Shown: positions 45,983 through 55,402 of the stretch, piece by piece
Layout of the letters: each line of letters starts with the position of its first letter
How positions within the stretch are numbered: position 1 is the first letter of the stretch
NCBI RefSeq assembly: GCF_025840185.1
Contig: NZ_JAMPJU010000002.1
Coordinates: forward strand, 124,001 to 188,000
Direction of reading: 5' to 3'
Source of the DNA: Brenneria izbisi
GTDB taxonomy: Bacteria > Pseudomonadota > Gammaproteobacteria > Enterobacterales > Enterobacteriaceae
Length of the DNA stretch: 64,000 nt
Program-made: the position numbers and the translations under genes
The notes under the pieces: model-generated
The model's database searches: none
What the model saw: the letters and a program-made list of their open reading frames with translations, nothing else
Told to the model about the DNA's origin: nothing

Positions 45983-48019
45983 TTAACGCCTGTCAGGGGC
46001 ATCGGGTAATGTCGGTTTGCCGGGCTCATCCGGCGTAACGGAAACCGGCGCAATACCGGTTCCCGGCGCACCGCCTTCATTAACTTTCACCCGTGCGCCG
46101 GAAATGGTGACGCCGGCGCTATCAATTTTGATAAAGCCGCCGGGCGCTTTGATCGTCAGCGCCTGGCCCGCTTCCAGCACAATATCCGCCGCTTTCAGGT
46201 AGCTGTCGGTATTCACCAGAATGCGTTGATGCGCGCCGATCAACGTCTCTTCCGATCCCGTCAACGTGGTCTGGCGGCTGCCTTCAATATGAGAGATCTC
46301 GCCGCCACCGATAAAACGTTTTAGTGACTCGGCAATCTTCTGGATAAAATTACGCCCGATATGCTGATGATGATCCTGACCGATCTGTTCAAAATCATCC
46401 TGCCCGACAGTACGGTGACGATGACGCTCAACCCGCTGGAATTGATCCTGCGCAACGCTAAGATGCTGATCCAGTCCAACGCTTTGCCGGTGAATGTTAT
46501 TGATCACCGCATCCATATCTTTTTGGGCATGCAGGTAAATCTGTTCGCGGGTAGCTTCATCCTCAAAGCGCAACTCGTTAAATCCGCTGCCTTTGTGGGT
46601 ATCCGTTCGCAACGTAGTGCGTGTTTTATGCTCAGGCAAGATATAGGGCGTCGGATTAGTGGCATGAAACGTCCGCCCGGTCACTATCGGCTGGTCCGGG
46701 TCGCCCTCCAGAAAACTCACTATCACCTCATGCCCGATGCGCGGGATGGCGATTAGACCGTACTGTCCGCCCGCCCAGCCCTGACTCACCCGCACCCAGC
46801 ATGAGCTCTGGTCGTCGCTTGCGCCGTAGCGGTCCCACGGAAATTGCAGCTTCACCCGCCCGTACACGTCGCAGTAGATTTCTTCTCCCGCCGGGCCGAC
46901 CACCGTCGCGATTTGCGGGCCGTCCACCATCGGCTTGTGCGGCATCAACGCCCGCCACGTCGTTTTGCCTTTCACCACGCTGAAACTGTTGCTCAGCGTC
47001 GTCGGCTCGCCCCCGCTTTCCTCTTCCAGCGCCTGCGGCTGTTGCCCCACGTGCGTTACCCCGACTATCTGCCACGCGATATTCAGTGCCGCGTTCGGGT
47101 GCTCCGTCAGCGAGAACGCGCTGCCCGGCATCAGCCCCGCGCAGTTCGATTCCCCTTCGCCCGTCACCGCCCCGGCGCGCAGCGCATCCAGACGGTAGCC
47201 GCTGAACGCTTTTCCGCTCGGGTCCTGTTTGAAACGCCCCGGATAGTCATAGTGCTGGTAGCTCTCTCGCTGATGCTCAAGCTCGCTGCCCGTCTTCTGA
47301 TGCGACAAGCCGTAGGCCGGGGTCTTGAAGCTGTAGTCCTTCAGTTCCACTTCCGCCGTGCTCACCCGCTCCGCATAGTGGAAACGCCTGACATACGCCC
47401 CTTCCGACAGCCCCTGCGTCGCCAGGTTGAAGAACAGGTCCGGCCCTTTTCCCTGCGCCCCCGCGTCATCCGCGAACACCAGCCGGTGCTTGCCTTCCTC
47501 GTATTCGTGGAAGTAGTACAACCCTTCTTCCGCCGCCAGACGGTTGATAAACGCCAGGTCGCTTTCCCGGTACTGCACGCAGTATTCCCGCTGCGCATGC
47601 TCGTGACGCAGCGCGAACGCGTAATCCGTGATACCCGCTTCGTCCAGCAGCGTGGCGATAATCTCTTCCGGCTTCTGTGCCTGAAAGATACGCGCGTTGC
47701 TGCGCAGCCCCAGCCGCCACAGCGCCGGACGCACTTCCGCCTGATAACGCGTGCGGCGAAAGCCGGTATCGCCCTGAGTGAAACCGCTGACGATGCCGCT
47801 CACCCGGCGTTGCAGTTCGCCTTCGTACCACACCAGCAGTTCGCACGGCTGGTCCAGCACCGCGCCGAAATCAATATCCGGCTGCGCGCTCGCCAGACTC
47901 AGCGACAAACTGAATGGCCGGTTCAGCCCCTCGTCCAGCCTGAAATCCACCACCGCGAACGTGCCCGCCGGCAACGCGCCGAGCGTCACGGTGAACTGTA
48001 ATCCTGTGCTGTTTGCCAC
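45983..48019 (-). CDS. vgrG: VgrG spike protein
   Basis: T6SS tip/spike protein, 678 residues from a GTG at 48019. That start is favoured by a perfect ribosome site (ggaggaacaa) just upstream; a start 21 codons earlier (48082) would translate junk through that site. The gp27-like part includes [34 protein letters not shown] and [17 protein letters not shown]; the gp5 OB-fold/needle part has [25 protein letters not shown] and [13 protein letters not shown]. The DUF2345-type C-terminus ends in a Pro-rich tail and no extra effector domain is seen. It is followed by PAAR-lipase and immunity genes. Confidence 0.95.
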   Translation of the reverse strand: MANSTGLQFTVTLGALPAGTFAVVDFRLDEGLNRPFSLSLSLASAQPDIDFGAVLDQPCELLVWYEGELQRRVSGIVSGFTQGDTGFRRTRYQAEVRPALWRLGLRSNARIFQAQKPEEIIATLLDEAGITDYAFALRHEHAQREYCVQYRESDLAFINRLAAEEGLYYFHEYEEGKHRLVFADDAGAQGKGPDLFFNLATQGLSEGAYVRRFHYAERVSTAEVELKDYSFKTPAYGLSHQKTGSELEHQRESYQHYDYPGRFKQDPSGKAFSGYRLDALRAGAVTGEGESNCAGLMPGSAFSLTEHPNAALNIAWQIVGVTHVGQQPQALEEESGGEPTTLSNSFSVVKGKTTWRALMPHKPMVDGPQIATVVGPAGEEIYCDVYGRVKLQFPWDRYGASDDQSSCWVRVSQGWAGGQYGLIAIPRIGHEVIVSFLEGDPDQPIVTGRTFHATNPTPYILPEHKTRTTLRTDTHKGSGFNELRFEDEATREQIYLHAQKDMDAVINNIHRQSVGLDQHLSVAQDQFQRVERHRHRTVGQDDFEQIGQDHHQHIGRNFIQKIAESLKRFIGGGEISHIEGSRQTTLTGSEETLIGAHQRILVNTDSYLKAADIVLEAGQALTIKAPGGFIKIDSAGVTISGARVKVNEGGAPGTGIAPVSVTPDEPGKPTLPDAPDRR

Positions 48020-48145
48020 CTTGTTCCTCCTCCCTCTGCCACGGCTACCGCACGCCCCGTTACCGCCCGGTGCGACATGCAATTATCTGATGAAAAAATG
48101 AAACCGCTGTGTTGTGGTCTGAGTCCGCCCACACCGCAGCACAGC

Positions 48146-48171
48146 AAAAAACCCGGCACGCTGGCCGGGTT
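48146..48171 (-). terminator. Terminator between hcp and vgrG
   Basis: On the minus strand: stem aacccggc / gccgggtt, 6-base loop, then T6. It stands 10 bases after the hcp stop, so vgrG and effectors must come from read-through or a weak promoter. This matches the high need for Hcp. Confidence 0.88.
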
Positions 48172-48180
48172 GAACAGGGA

Positions 48181-48699
48181 TTACGCTTCGACCGGCGCAC
48201 GCCAGTCGTCGGAGCCGGACGTCCCGGCGACGGTGTGTTCCCAGTCGATTTTGCGGTAGGACAGAGACACCTGAATCAGCTGGGTGTAGTCCAGTTTGGA
48301 CGGGTCCTGGCAGTGCGGCATCTGGCAGTCGATGTCCACGATGGTGGCGTCGGTCAGGATGGTGGAGAAGAAGTGCTCCTGCTTGCCTTCAACGGAGGTG
48401 CGATACCACTTCAGGGTGACGGTCGGCAGCATTTCGCCGGAGGCCAGGGCGTTGTACATCAACGGCACCGCCTTGTTCAGCGCCACGGTGAATTTGAAAG
48501 GTTTGTGCACGCGCTGACCGGAAGGCTGACCGGACTGCGGGTCAGTCGGGACGGTGACGACGTGTTTGAATTCCTGCACCAGCATTTCATCTTCGTGGCC
48601 CTGCACGTAGATGTTGCCGACAGAGTCGGACGTGAAGGCGCCGGCAGTGATATTGCCCTGAGTTTTTCCTTCGATGCTGATATAGCATGGGGTTGGCAT
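48181..48699 (-). CDS. hcp: Hcp tube protein
   Basis: T6SS inner-tube subunit, 172 residues, forming hexameric rings that are stacked and expelled. It begins MPTPCYISIEGKTQGNITAG and includes GHEDEMLVQEFKHVV, HKPFKFTVALNKAVPLMYNALASGE and LTDATIVDIDCQMP, as in Hcp1-type proteins. Ribosome site aaggagcaaga. The gene is preceded by a consensus sigma-54 promoter with upstream dyads and followed by an intrinsic terminator, so it forms its own abundant transcript. Confidence 0.96.
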   Translation of the reverse strand: MPTPCYISIEGKTQGNITAGAFTSDSVGNIYVQGHEDEMLVQEFKHVVTVPTDPQSGQPSGQRVHKPFKFTVALNKAVPLMYNALASGEMLPTVTLKWYRTSVEGKQEHFFSTILTDATIVDIDCQMPHCQDPSKLDYTQLIQVSLSYRKIDWEHTVAGTSGSDDWRAPVEA

Positions 48700-48789
48700 G
48701 GTCTTGCTCCTTGTTGATGAAAACAGTTGATTGAAAACAGTTAATTAAAGCCTTTAAATGAACATGTTTTTGACTTCACTTGCTTGTTT

Positions 48790-48805
48790 AGCAATGACCA
48801 TGCCA
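48790..48805 (-). promoter_or_regulatory. Sigma-54 promoter of hcp
   Basis: The minus strand reads tggcatggtcattgct, a full match to TGGCAYRNNNNTTGCW. GG (48804-48803) and GC (48792-48791) have the 12-base spacing. The predicted start is near 48780, giving a leader of about 80 bases. VasH is the expected activator. Confidence 0.88.
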
Positions 48806-48869
48806 ATTTTTATGTTGTTGTTTTTAAAGGAAATTAACTTAAGTCAAATTTTCCCTAAGTAAAATTTGA

Positions 48870-48886
48870 GCAAAAAGTTGCGCAGA
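48870..48886. promoter_or_regulatory. VasH enhancer candidate 1
   Basis: gcaaaaagttgcgcaga: dyad GCAA-N4-TTGC plus GCA, 65-80 bases upstream of the -24 element. Confidence 0.65.
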
Positions 48887-48899
48887 CTTCCCGAATCGT

Positions 48900-48922
48900 T
48901 TGCAAACATTGCGCAAAAAGTG
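48900..48922. promoter_or_regulatory. VasH enhancer candidate 2
   Basis: Dyad GCAA-N3-TTGCGCA followed by aaaaagtg; shares gcaa and ttgcgca with the other two sites. Confidence 0.6.
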
Positions 48923-48940
48923 ATTTATGCTGGAAAACGA

Positions 48941-48957
48941 GCAAGAAGTTGCGCAGA
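48941..48957. promoter_or_regulatory. VasH enhancer candidate 3
   Basis: gcaagaagttgcgcaga, identical to candidate 1 at 16 of 17 bases and 71 bases away, close to an integral number of helical turns. Confidence 0.65.
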
Positions 48958-48979
48958 TTTTGCATTTATTCTGAAAGTT

Positions 48980-50359
48980 TTACTTAGGGATAAACCCCTG
49001 TGACGACCAATGCAGGGCTAATCGCTGCCCGGCTTTGATCTCATCAGGCTGCATGGTCGCTTCAAGATCATTACGGGCATGGATCGCTTCCGGCATGCCT
49101 TCCGTCGCCGCCATCGAGTACCAGGCATAAGCATGAATACGGTTGCGAGACGCGCCAAGCCCCTCCTGACGCATGATGCCCATTCGATACTGAGCCATCC
49201 GATTGCCCTTATGAGCAGCCAGCTGATACTGCTTCAACGCTTCCCCATAATCGGCTTTCCCCCCCTGGCCCCATCTGAGCATTTCGCCATACGCCAGCCG
49301 CGAATCAGTATCGCCGGCCAATGCCGCCTTCGCGAACGCTTCACGCGCCCGAGCCCACTCATTACGTCTGAGCAGCCATTCGCCTAATTCGCGTTGGGCG
49401 CGGACATACCCGACAGATGACGCCTGTAGCAGATAGCGCTCACGTTTTTCATCGTCCGTTTGCAACAGGCTGAGTAAATAGTTCGCTTCGCCCGACCCGC
49501 TGGCGGCAGCGCGCTCCAGCCAGTTAAGCGCCAGTTGTTCGTCCTGCGGCAAGTAGTTGCCTTCCCGATATGCCTTGGCCAGCCACAGTTGCGCCTCAGC
49601 ATCCCCCGATGAAGCCGCTTTCTGATACCAGTTCAGCGCGTTCCTGCCTTCTTCATGACGCGCCATCCATAACTGCGCCTGTGTCTGCCCCAATGCTGCC
49701 GCACGGTAATACCAGCGTTCAGCCAGGTCGCGGCGTATCACCACGCCTTTGCCTTGTTCATAGCGCTGCGCCAATTGGTATTGCGCATCCCGGTTGCCCA
49801 GATGCGCCGCTTTCTCCAGCCACCTCACAGCATCCGCTTCACCGCCGGCACGCGCTGCGTGCCACTGCGCCACCAGCAGTTGCGCCGGGGCATAATCGTT
49901 CGACGCCGCCGTTTCAAAGATCTCCAGACATTGCGCGACCAGTTCATCCTGATGCTGCGCCTGACAATCCCTTCCCAGTCGATAGCCAGCCTCGCCGTTC
50001 CCCAACCGTGAGGCCTGAGTCCACCAGCGACGAGCTTGCGGGCTGTTCTTCGGCTCGCCTAATCCGGCCTGATACCAATCCCCGACCTGCAAGGCGGCTG
50101 CCGCGCGCATTTCCTGATTGCCGGATAGCGCCGATCGTTCCGTCGCTTTCCGCATCCATTGCATGGCATCGGTATACTGCGAGCGCGCCGCCAATGTTTT
50201 AGCCAATTGATACTGCGCCTCGCCATTACCCCGGTTGGCCGCGTTCAGTAATTCCGTTTCAGACATCGAGGAAACGGGGGACTGACACGACGCCAGCCAA
50301 CATACCGATAGTGCTATGAATAATTTTTTATATTTCATCATGTTATTGCTGTTAGCCAT
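48980..50359 (-). CDS. Sel1-repeat lipoprotein of the T6SS operon
   Basis: 459 residues from the ATG at 50359 (MANSNNMMKYKK). An upstream TTG at 50407 would overlap the vasL stop but gives a poor signal peptide; a start at 50341 is also possible. The lipobox is LASC. About ten Sel1/TPR-like repeats follow (GEAQYQLAKTL, GNRDAQYQLAQRYEQG, GDAEAQLWLAKAYREGN, GNRMAQYRMGIMRQEG). It is the last gene of the main T6SS operon, right after vasL. The role is not established; scaffold or envelope-anchoring functions are usual for Sel1 proteins. Confidence 0.8.
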   Translation of the reverse strand: MANSNNMMKYKKLFIALSVCWLASCQSPVSSMSETELLNAANRGNGEAQYQLAKTLAARSQYTDAMQWMRKATERSALSGNQEMRAAAALQVGDWYQAGLGEPKNSPQARRWWTQASRLGNGEAGYRLGRDCQAQHQDELVAQCLEIFETAASNDYAPAQLLVAQWHAARAGGEADAVRWLEKAAHLGNRDAQYQLAQRYEQGKGVVIRRDLAERWYYRAAALGQTQAQLWMARHEEGRNALNWYQKAASSGDAEAQLWLAKAYREGNYLPQDEQLALNWLERAAASGSGEANYLLSLLQTDDEKRERYLLQASSVGYVRAQRELGEWLLRRNEWARAREAFAKAALAGDTDSRLAYGEMLRWGQGGKADYGEALKQYQLAAHKGNRMAQYRMGIMRQEGLGASRNRIHAYAWYSMAATEGMPEAIHARNDLEATMQPDEIKAGQRLALHWSSQGFIPK

Positions 50360-50403
50360 TATGTATCGCAACCATTGCGGGAATATCAGGTATCGCCCCG
50401 AAC

Positions 50404-51840
50404 TCAACGAGTCGTGCCATCCTGTTGCAACCGGTACAGGCGTATATTGAATGAACGCAGTTCCTCTTCCATGCTGCGCAATTCTGTCGGCGTCAGTGGT
50501 TGACTGGCGCCGTCACGTTCCTCCAGCGCACGCAAACGAACACTGAATGGCACATCCGACATCAGATCTTTTTGTATGTCGTAGAGTTTTGACTTCAGGT
50601 ACGAAAGGGTGACAGTACGGCGCTGGCGTTCAAGTTCAAGCAGTTGCCGCAAGGTGTCATTGACGCCAGAGCGCGCCTGTTCATAGCCTTCCGCACGCGG
50701 CGGATCGATCTGCTGACTATCAAGGGAGAGCCGCCACTGACGATCCATCTCTTTCACCGCCAGCGAGTCCGGGTACAACTGTTGCATTACGCCTTTCAAT
50801 CCCTCCCCGTATTGATAGAGGTAGAATGGCGAGGCGTTTTTTATCTGCGTCAACTGGGTCTGATAGCGATTGATCAACTCACCTTCCATACCCTGCAATG
50901 TCTGCTCGCCCAATACGATACGCACCTGACGAATATCGTTATGATCCGGGGCGGTCGGCAATACGTAAGCCGATGGTTGCAGCAGCGCCAACGCTTGCAT
51001 TTTCTGTTTCTGCCAATGCAGCCAGCCGGCGACGGCGACTACCGGCAACGCACAACTCAGCAAACCGGCGACAAACCAGAACCAGGCGGGTTTTTGCTTA
51101 CGATGCGCTTCAATCTTCAGTACCGTTGGTTTCATCTGCCCTTTCTCCCGTCCGACCAGAATACTGCCCGACGGCAACGCAGGCTGACCTGCCGCTGATG
51201 CGCCGGCCCCTTGCGATACGACGCCCGGTTCCATATCCGAATGAAAGAACACCATTGGCGGAATTTGCATGTCCTGCTTCTGCAACGCCTGATCGTCCGA
51301 CACAATCACAATTTCGGTTTCATCAAACAGATGGGTATAGCCTTCGATGAAATGCAGCAGATTTTCCACACGGGGAATACGGCTCAGCCCCGCGTTATGC
51401 AGCTTTTCACTCATCAATTGCAGCGCCCGCTCGCAACGATAAACCAGCCGTTTATCTTCATGGCTGATGGCGTACTGGCGGATGACGTCGCTGATTCTGG
51501 CGATGAACCAGTCCAGCATTTCGATACGCGCCCGTTCCTGATGAACCGGCGGCCAAAAATTATCCCATTGGGTTACGATCAGGTTTGCCAGAAATTCACA
51601 GCTTTCGGTAAAGCCATTCAGTCCCGCCAGACGTGAACGCGCCAGGGTAAAATAGATCGCCGTCTGTAAATCCACCCCCTGTTTTTCAAAGATGGTGGTC
51701 GCCATGTCATGAACCAGCCGCCAGTCCACATCAGGACGGGAGGCGTGACTCAGTTTGTTAATTTCCGCCCGTAATGCTTCGTACTCAGGCAGCATCCGTG
51801 GATCACGGCCCACTTTCAGGGCCTGTTGCGCATCTTGCAT
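50404..51840 (-). CDS. vasL: T6SS TssA-family protein VasL
   Basis: 478 residues. The N-terminal ImpA/TssA domain (about 10-130, DVDWRLVHDMATTIFEKQGVDLQTAIYFTLAR, WDNFWPPVHQERARIEMLDWF) is followed by a linker, one membrane helix (about 265-285, WFWFVAGLLSCALPVVAVAGW) and a C-terminal helical domain. This is the membrane-bound TssA-like type encoded last in V. cholerae-type clusters. It probably acts at the sheath distal end or baseplate. It lies directly after tssM. Confidence 0.85.
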   Translation of the reverse strand: MQDAQQALKVGRDPRMLPEYEALRAEINKLSHASRPDVDWRLVHDMATTIFEKQGVDLQTAIYFTLARSRLAGLNGFTESCEFLANLIVTQWDNFWPPVHQERARIEMLDWFIARISDVIRQYAISHEDKRLVYRCERALQLMSEKLHNAGLSRIPRVENLLHFIEGYTHLFDETEIVIVSDDQALQKQDMQIPPMVFFHSDMEPGVVSQGAGASAAGQPALPSGSILVGREKGQMKPTVLKIEAHRKQKPAWFWFVAGLLSCALPVVAVAGWLHWQKQKMQALALLQPSAYVLPTAPDHNDIRQVRIVLGEQTLQGMEGELINRYQTQLTQIKNASPFYLYQYGEGLKGVMQQLYPDSLAVKEMDRQWRLSLDSQQIDPPRAEGYEQARSGVNDTLRQLLELERQRRTVTLSYLKSKLYDIQKDLMSDVPFSVRLRALEERDGASQPLTPTELRSMEEELRSFNIRLYRLQQDGTTR

Positions 51841-51880
51841 ATCACTTATCCGGCAATGGGGCGATTACGCCCCCTCAGGG

Positions 51881-54800
51881 TTAATAAAGCGAATCAGGCA
51901 GTCTGAACTGGCTGAACAAACCACCAGCGAACGGGTTATGGCTCGCATCGGTATAAACGCGGTAGGTCATTGCTCCCTGCTCCAGCGAAAAACGCACATC
52001 GAAAGTGTTGTCGTTAACCTGCGTCAGTTGGTCGCTGTTGATAAGACGGAACATCGCCCACGGGCCGTTAAAGCTCAGACTGCGCGGCGATCGCTCCCGA
52101 TTGTCCGGCACCAGCGTCAACTTGCTTTCAGCGCCGTCGCGCATGCTGTTCGGCCATACCAGCGGTGTCTTCTGGCGACGACCATGGCTGTATTCCAGCA
52201 ACTGTCCGTCCAGATTCAATACGCTGCGGCGTTTATTGGCTGTCAATTCCAACGGTTCAACCACGAAATGCACTTCCAGACTGCCTTCGGCGTTAAACAG
52301 GGTTTGGCGGATACGATCCGCCCGCTCCAGTTGTTTCACCAACTCGGCCTGCAACGGCGACGCGTTTCCGCCTTCCAGCATGCCGCTGTCTATCATCGAT
52401 TTGAGGTTGGTCTGATAAAAACTATCCAGCGTACCGCCCGTCATAAAGAACAGTTCCATTTCTGACAACGGCACATCCTTGTCGGACGCAGGATTGAATG
52501 GATAGCGATCCGCTAGTTTCTCGTTGAAAGGGGTCACCACTTTGTCCAGCCATTCCTGATTCAGCGACGACATCGCCAGACCGGTTACCAGCGTGGCGCT
52601 TTCCTCCGCCAGTTGACCAACCCAGCGATCCAACGGCGCGGGAAGACCGCGGGCGTACTGCTGTAACGCGAATACCGGATCGGCGAATTTATTCCCCTGA
52701 CGAACCTGTACCGCTTTCAACGCCGCCTGACCAGGATCGGTGGCGTTCACGATCTGATCCAGATAATGATAGAGATCAGTCAGCTTTTGATTAACCTCCT
52801 GCACCAGCGGGCCTTGTTCACCGCGACCGCTCAGCGCCGCGTTGATCGTCATGAACGGGCGACCGATGCGGGTATTCATTCCTTGCGCCGTATCATTTTC
52901 ACCATCCGCCAGCTTACGAATGCGCGTGTTGTCGCTCACAGTTGTCAATACCCGCTGGAACGGCTGATCGTTGCCGGTAATGTCGGTCAGGACATCTAGC
53001 GCCTGCTCTGGACTATCGAGGGTTTGCACATCCAGATTAGCCAGCACTTTCTGCCACTGGTTGATGTAATCCGTAATGTAGCGGTCATTCACCTGGCGCA
53101 AGATCTCCCGGCGATCGGCCTCGCTGAACTGCGCGCGTTCACGCTGGCCCAGCACCCAGGCATCCAGCGCAGTCAGTTCCAACAATGCCTTATCCTGTTT
53201 GAGATAATAATCGCTGAAGCCCGGATAGGTCAGCAGACGGGGCACCGTTCCGGCCTTGTCGCTGCGTAGGGAAAACACCGGATCAAACGTTGGCCCGACT
53301 TCGTCACGGATCGCCAAGTCCGGCGGCAGCACTTGCGTCGCCTTCATGACCAGACTCTGGTAAACGCGCTGGTACATCGGCAGCTTGCTCAGTTCGCGCT
53401 GAGCACTGGCGATCGGTTCGCTAAACGGAGCAAAGGCAGCGATCGCCACGGCGTCCTTCTGCTCACGCGAGCGATGCCAGTCGGTGCGTTCAAGGGCATA
53501 ATCCAGATGCCGCATCAGTTGCTCCTGCACATTCCCTTGTCCGGGAAACGCCCGTTGCCAACGCTGCGCCATAAACTGTTCCACCAGAGTCTTGTTGCGA
53601 CCAGACGCATCATCCAGCATCCGCATTACCCGCAAAATCGTCAGCTTTTGCTCGCTATTGGCCGGCGACTGATTCAGGTCTTCCAACAACCCTTGCATCA
53701 CCGCGGGCAGGAAACGCTGACTGAGCATTTGCAGATAGGAACCTTCCACATAAGGCCCGATCTTATCGCCCTGATAAAGACCGAGATCGGCCAGCACCGG
53801 GGTACGTTCATGGTAATTACCGAACGATAAGGTGGCATCACGGATCAGGTTCAGACGCGGCAGTTGCTGATAGCCCAACCCCGGTTGCCCTTCCAGTTCA
53901 TTGGTGCCGATAAAGGCCTGTGCTTTGGTCAGCACGTTACGTCCCGCCTCTTCATTAACGCGGTAAAAGTGATGCCAACCGCCAATCAACGCCAGGCTCG
54001 CCGCCGCCATGCAACCGATGCCGATACTCAGCCGACGCCGCCGATAGAGGCTGTGCAACCGGTTTTCGCCCGCCAGCCCCGCTTCCGGGAAAATGACGTC
54101 GGGAAACAGACGCTGTACGAAAAAGGTATTGGATTCGCCCCGCATGGCGGCATTAACTGGTTCCGGCAATTGATAACGCCGGGATGCCGATTGAGCGAAC
54201 GCATCAAAGGGAACGCCCTGCTGATACACTGAACTGGCATAAACGCCGCGCACCATAAACGAACGGTCCTCGCCCGTGACCAGCGTTTCGGTCAACACGT
54301 CCACCACGTAATCCTTCAGTCCGGCCAACTGTCGCACAAAGGCAAACAGGGTGTTGCGCACACTGCGGTCGGACTGGGTCAGCAACATGTCGGGCAGGTT
54401 ATCGTTCAACTGGGCGACCCATTGATCCCAGAAATTTTCCAACTCCGTCAGCCAGCTTTTGTCCTGACTGGCTTGCGGGGTAAACGTTACTCCCAGTACG
54501 GCCTGACGCGCCTCGCGGTTCAACTGGCGATACACTTTGTCGAATCCGCTCAGCATATCCAGCCGGGTCAGCGCGATATACAACGGCAGGCGGGTGTTGA
54601 GGTTCACCGCGATTTCCTGTAACCGGCTGCGCATCACCTGGGCATAAGCTTTACGCTCGGCGACGCCCGCCTGCGCCAGCCACGCCATATCCAGCGTCAG
54701 CACCAGACCGTTGAGCGGCTGACGACGGCGATTAAGACTCAGCCACTGCAACAGATGTTGCCACTGTCGGGCATAGCGACGGCCTGAAGAATCGACGTCC

Positions 54801-55378
54801 AGTTCAGGCTGGGAGAGCAGTTGACCGTTGGGATCCCAGATCACCGCCGATTCCCCCACCCAGCAACTGACCTGCTGACCACTGGCGAGTTCACGCAATT
54901 CCGCCGTCAGCTTTGGATTGAGTTTATTGGCGGGATTGGCGCGATGAATCAGGCTGCTTTTGCCGCTGCCCGTCAAACCAATAGTGAGATACCACGGCAT
55001 GGCGTAGAGCGCCTTTCTACCGAACTGGGTTTGAAATGCCGCCAGCCAGCGATCCAGAAACGTCTGCTGACTATCGACATACACTTGTAGCGGGTCCTGT
55101 TCGATGATTTGCTGTTCATTACGCTCCGCACGTAACTGCTGGACGCGGCGCCACACTTGCCAGGCGCTATAACAAAAAGCCAGCCACAACCAAATCAGGG
55201 TGAACACCACCCGCGCCCAGAAGCTCTGTAACGGACGCATATCGCCAAGCGTCAGTCGCGGCCCCAGCCACCAGGCCAGTACCAGCGCCACCACCCACAG
55301 TATCGCGCCCAGCCATAGCCAGGAGGGTTTCAGTTTCGGCAGTTGTTGCCGCAGAAAGGTAACGATTGTTTTAAACAT
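51881..55378 (-). CDS. tssM: T6SS membrane complex protein TssM (IcmF/VasK)
   Basis: 1165 residues. Two N-terminal membrane helices (WLWLGAILWVVALVLAWWL, VVFTLIWLWLAFCYSAW) flank a short loop, a cytoplasmic NTPase-like domain follows with Walker A GLTGSGKSSLIHRA, and a third helix (IGIGCMAAASLALIGGW) leads to the large periplasmic part. The C-terminal region includes GPWAMFRLIN and the final FSQFRLPDSLY. With TssJ and TssL it forms the trans-envelope channel. Confidence 0.95.
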   Translation of the reverse strand: MFKTIVTFLRQQLPKLKPSWLWLGAILWVVALVLAWWLGPRLTLGDMRPLQSFWARVVFTLIWLWLAFCYSAWQVWRRVQQLRAERNEQQIIEQDPLQVYVDSQQTFLDRWLAAFQTQFGRKALYAMPWYLTIGLTGSGKSSLIHRANPANKLNPKLTAELRELASGQQVSCWVGESAVIWDPNGQLLSQPELDVDSSGRRYARQWQHLLQWLSLNRRRQPLNGLVLTLDMAWLAQAGVAERKAYAQVMRSRLQEIAVNLNTRLPLYIALTRLDMLSGFDKVYRQLNREARQAVLGVTFTPQASQDKSWLTELENFWDQWVAQLNDNLPDMLLTQSDRSVRNTLFAFVRQLAGLKDYVVDVLTETLVTGEDRSFMVRGVYASSVYQQGVPFDAFAQSASRRYQLPEPVNAAMRGESNTFFVQRLFPDVIFPEAGLAGENRLHSLYRRRRLSIGIGCMAAASLALIGGWHHFYRVNEEAGRNVLTKAQAFIGTNELEGQPGLGYQQLPRLNLIRDATLSFGNYHERTPVLADLGLYQGDKIGPYVEGSYLQMLSQRFLPAVMQGLLEDLNQSPANSEQKLTILRVMRMLDDASGRNKTLVEQFMAQRWQRAFPGQGNVQEQLMRHLDYALERTDWHRSREQKDAVAIAAFAPFSEPIASAQRELSKLPMYQRVYQSLVMKATQVLPPDLAIRDEVGPTFDPVFSLRSDKAGTVPRLLTYPGFSDYYLKQDKALLELTALDAWVLGQRERAQFSEADRREILRQVNDRYITDYINQWQKVLANLDVQTLDSPEQALDVLTDITGNDQPFQRVLTTVSDNTRIRKLADGENDTAQGMNTRIGRPFMTINAALSGRGEQGPLVQEVNQKLTDLYHYLDQIVNATDPGQAALKAVQVRQGNKFADPVFALQQYARGLPAPLDRWVGQLAEESATLVTGLAMSSLNQEWLDKVVTPFNEKLADRYPFNPASDKDVPLSEMELFFMTGGTLDSFYQTNLKSMIDSGMLEGGNASPLQAELVKQLERADRIRQTLFNAEGSLEVHFVVEPLELTANKRRSVLNLDGQLLEYSHGRRQKTPLVWPNSMRDGAESKLTLVPDNRERSPRSLSFNGPWAMFRLINSDQLTQVNDNTFDVRFSLEQGAMTYRVYTDASHNPFAGGLFSQFRLPDSLY

Positions 55379-55402
55379 AAGCGACCATTCACTCCGAATG
55401 TC

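Noticed and set aside
46844..48001. 385-codon frame on the plus strand opposite vgrG
   Set aside because: Composition is Arg/His/Gln-rich without domains; it is a shadow of vgrG.
48020..48082. Upstream extension of vgrG (start at 48082)
   Set aside because: The perfect ribosome site ggaggaacaa directly before GTG 48019 fixes the start; the extra 21 residues are low-complexity.
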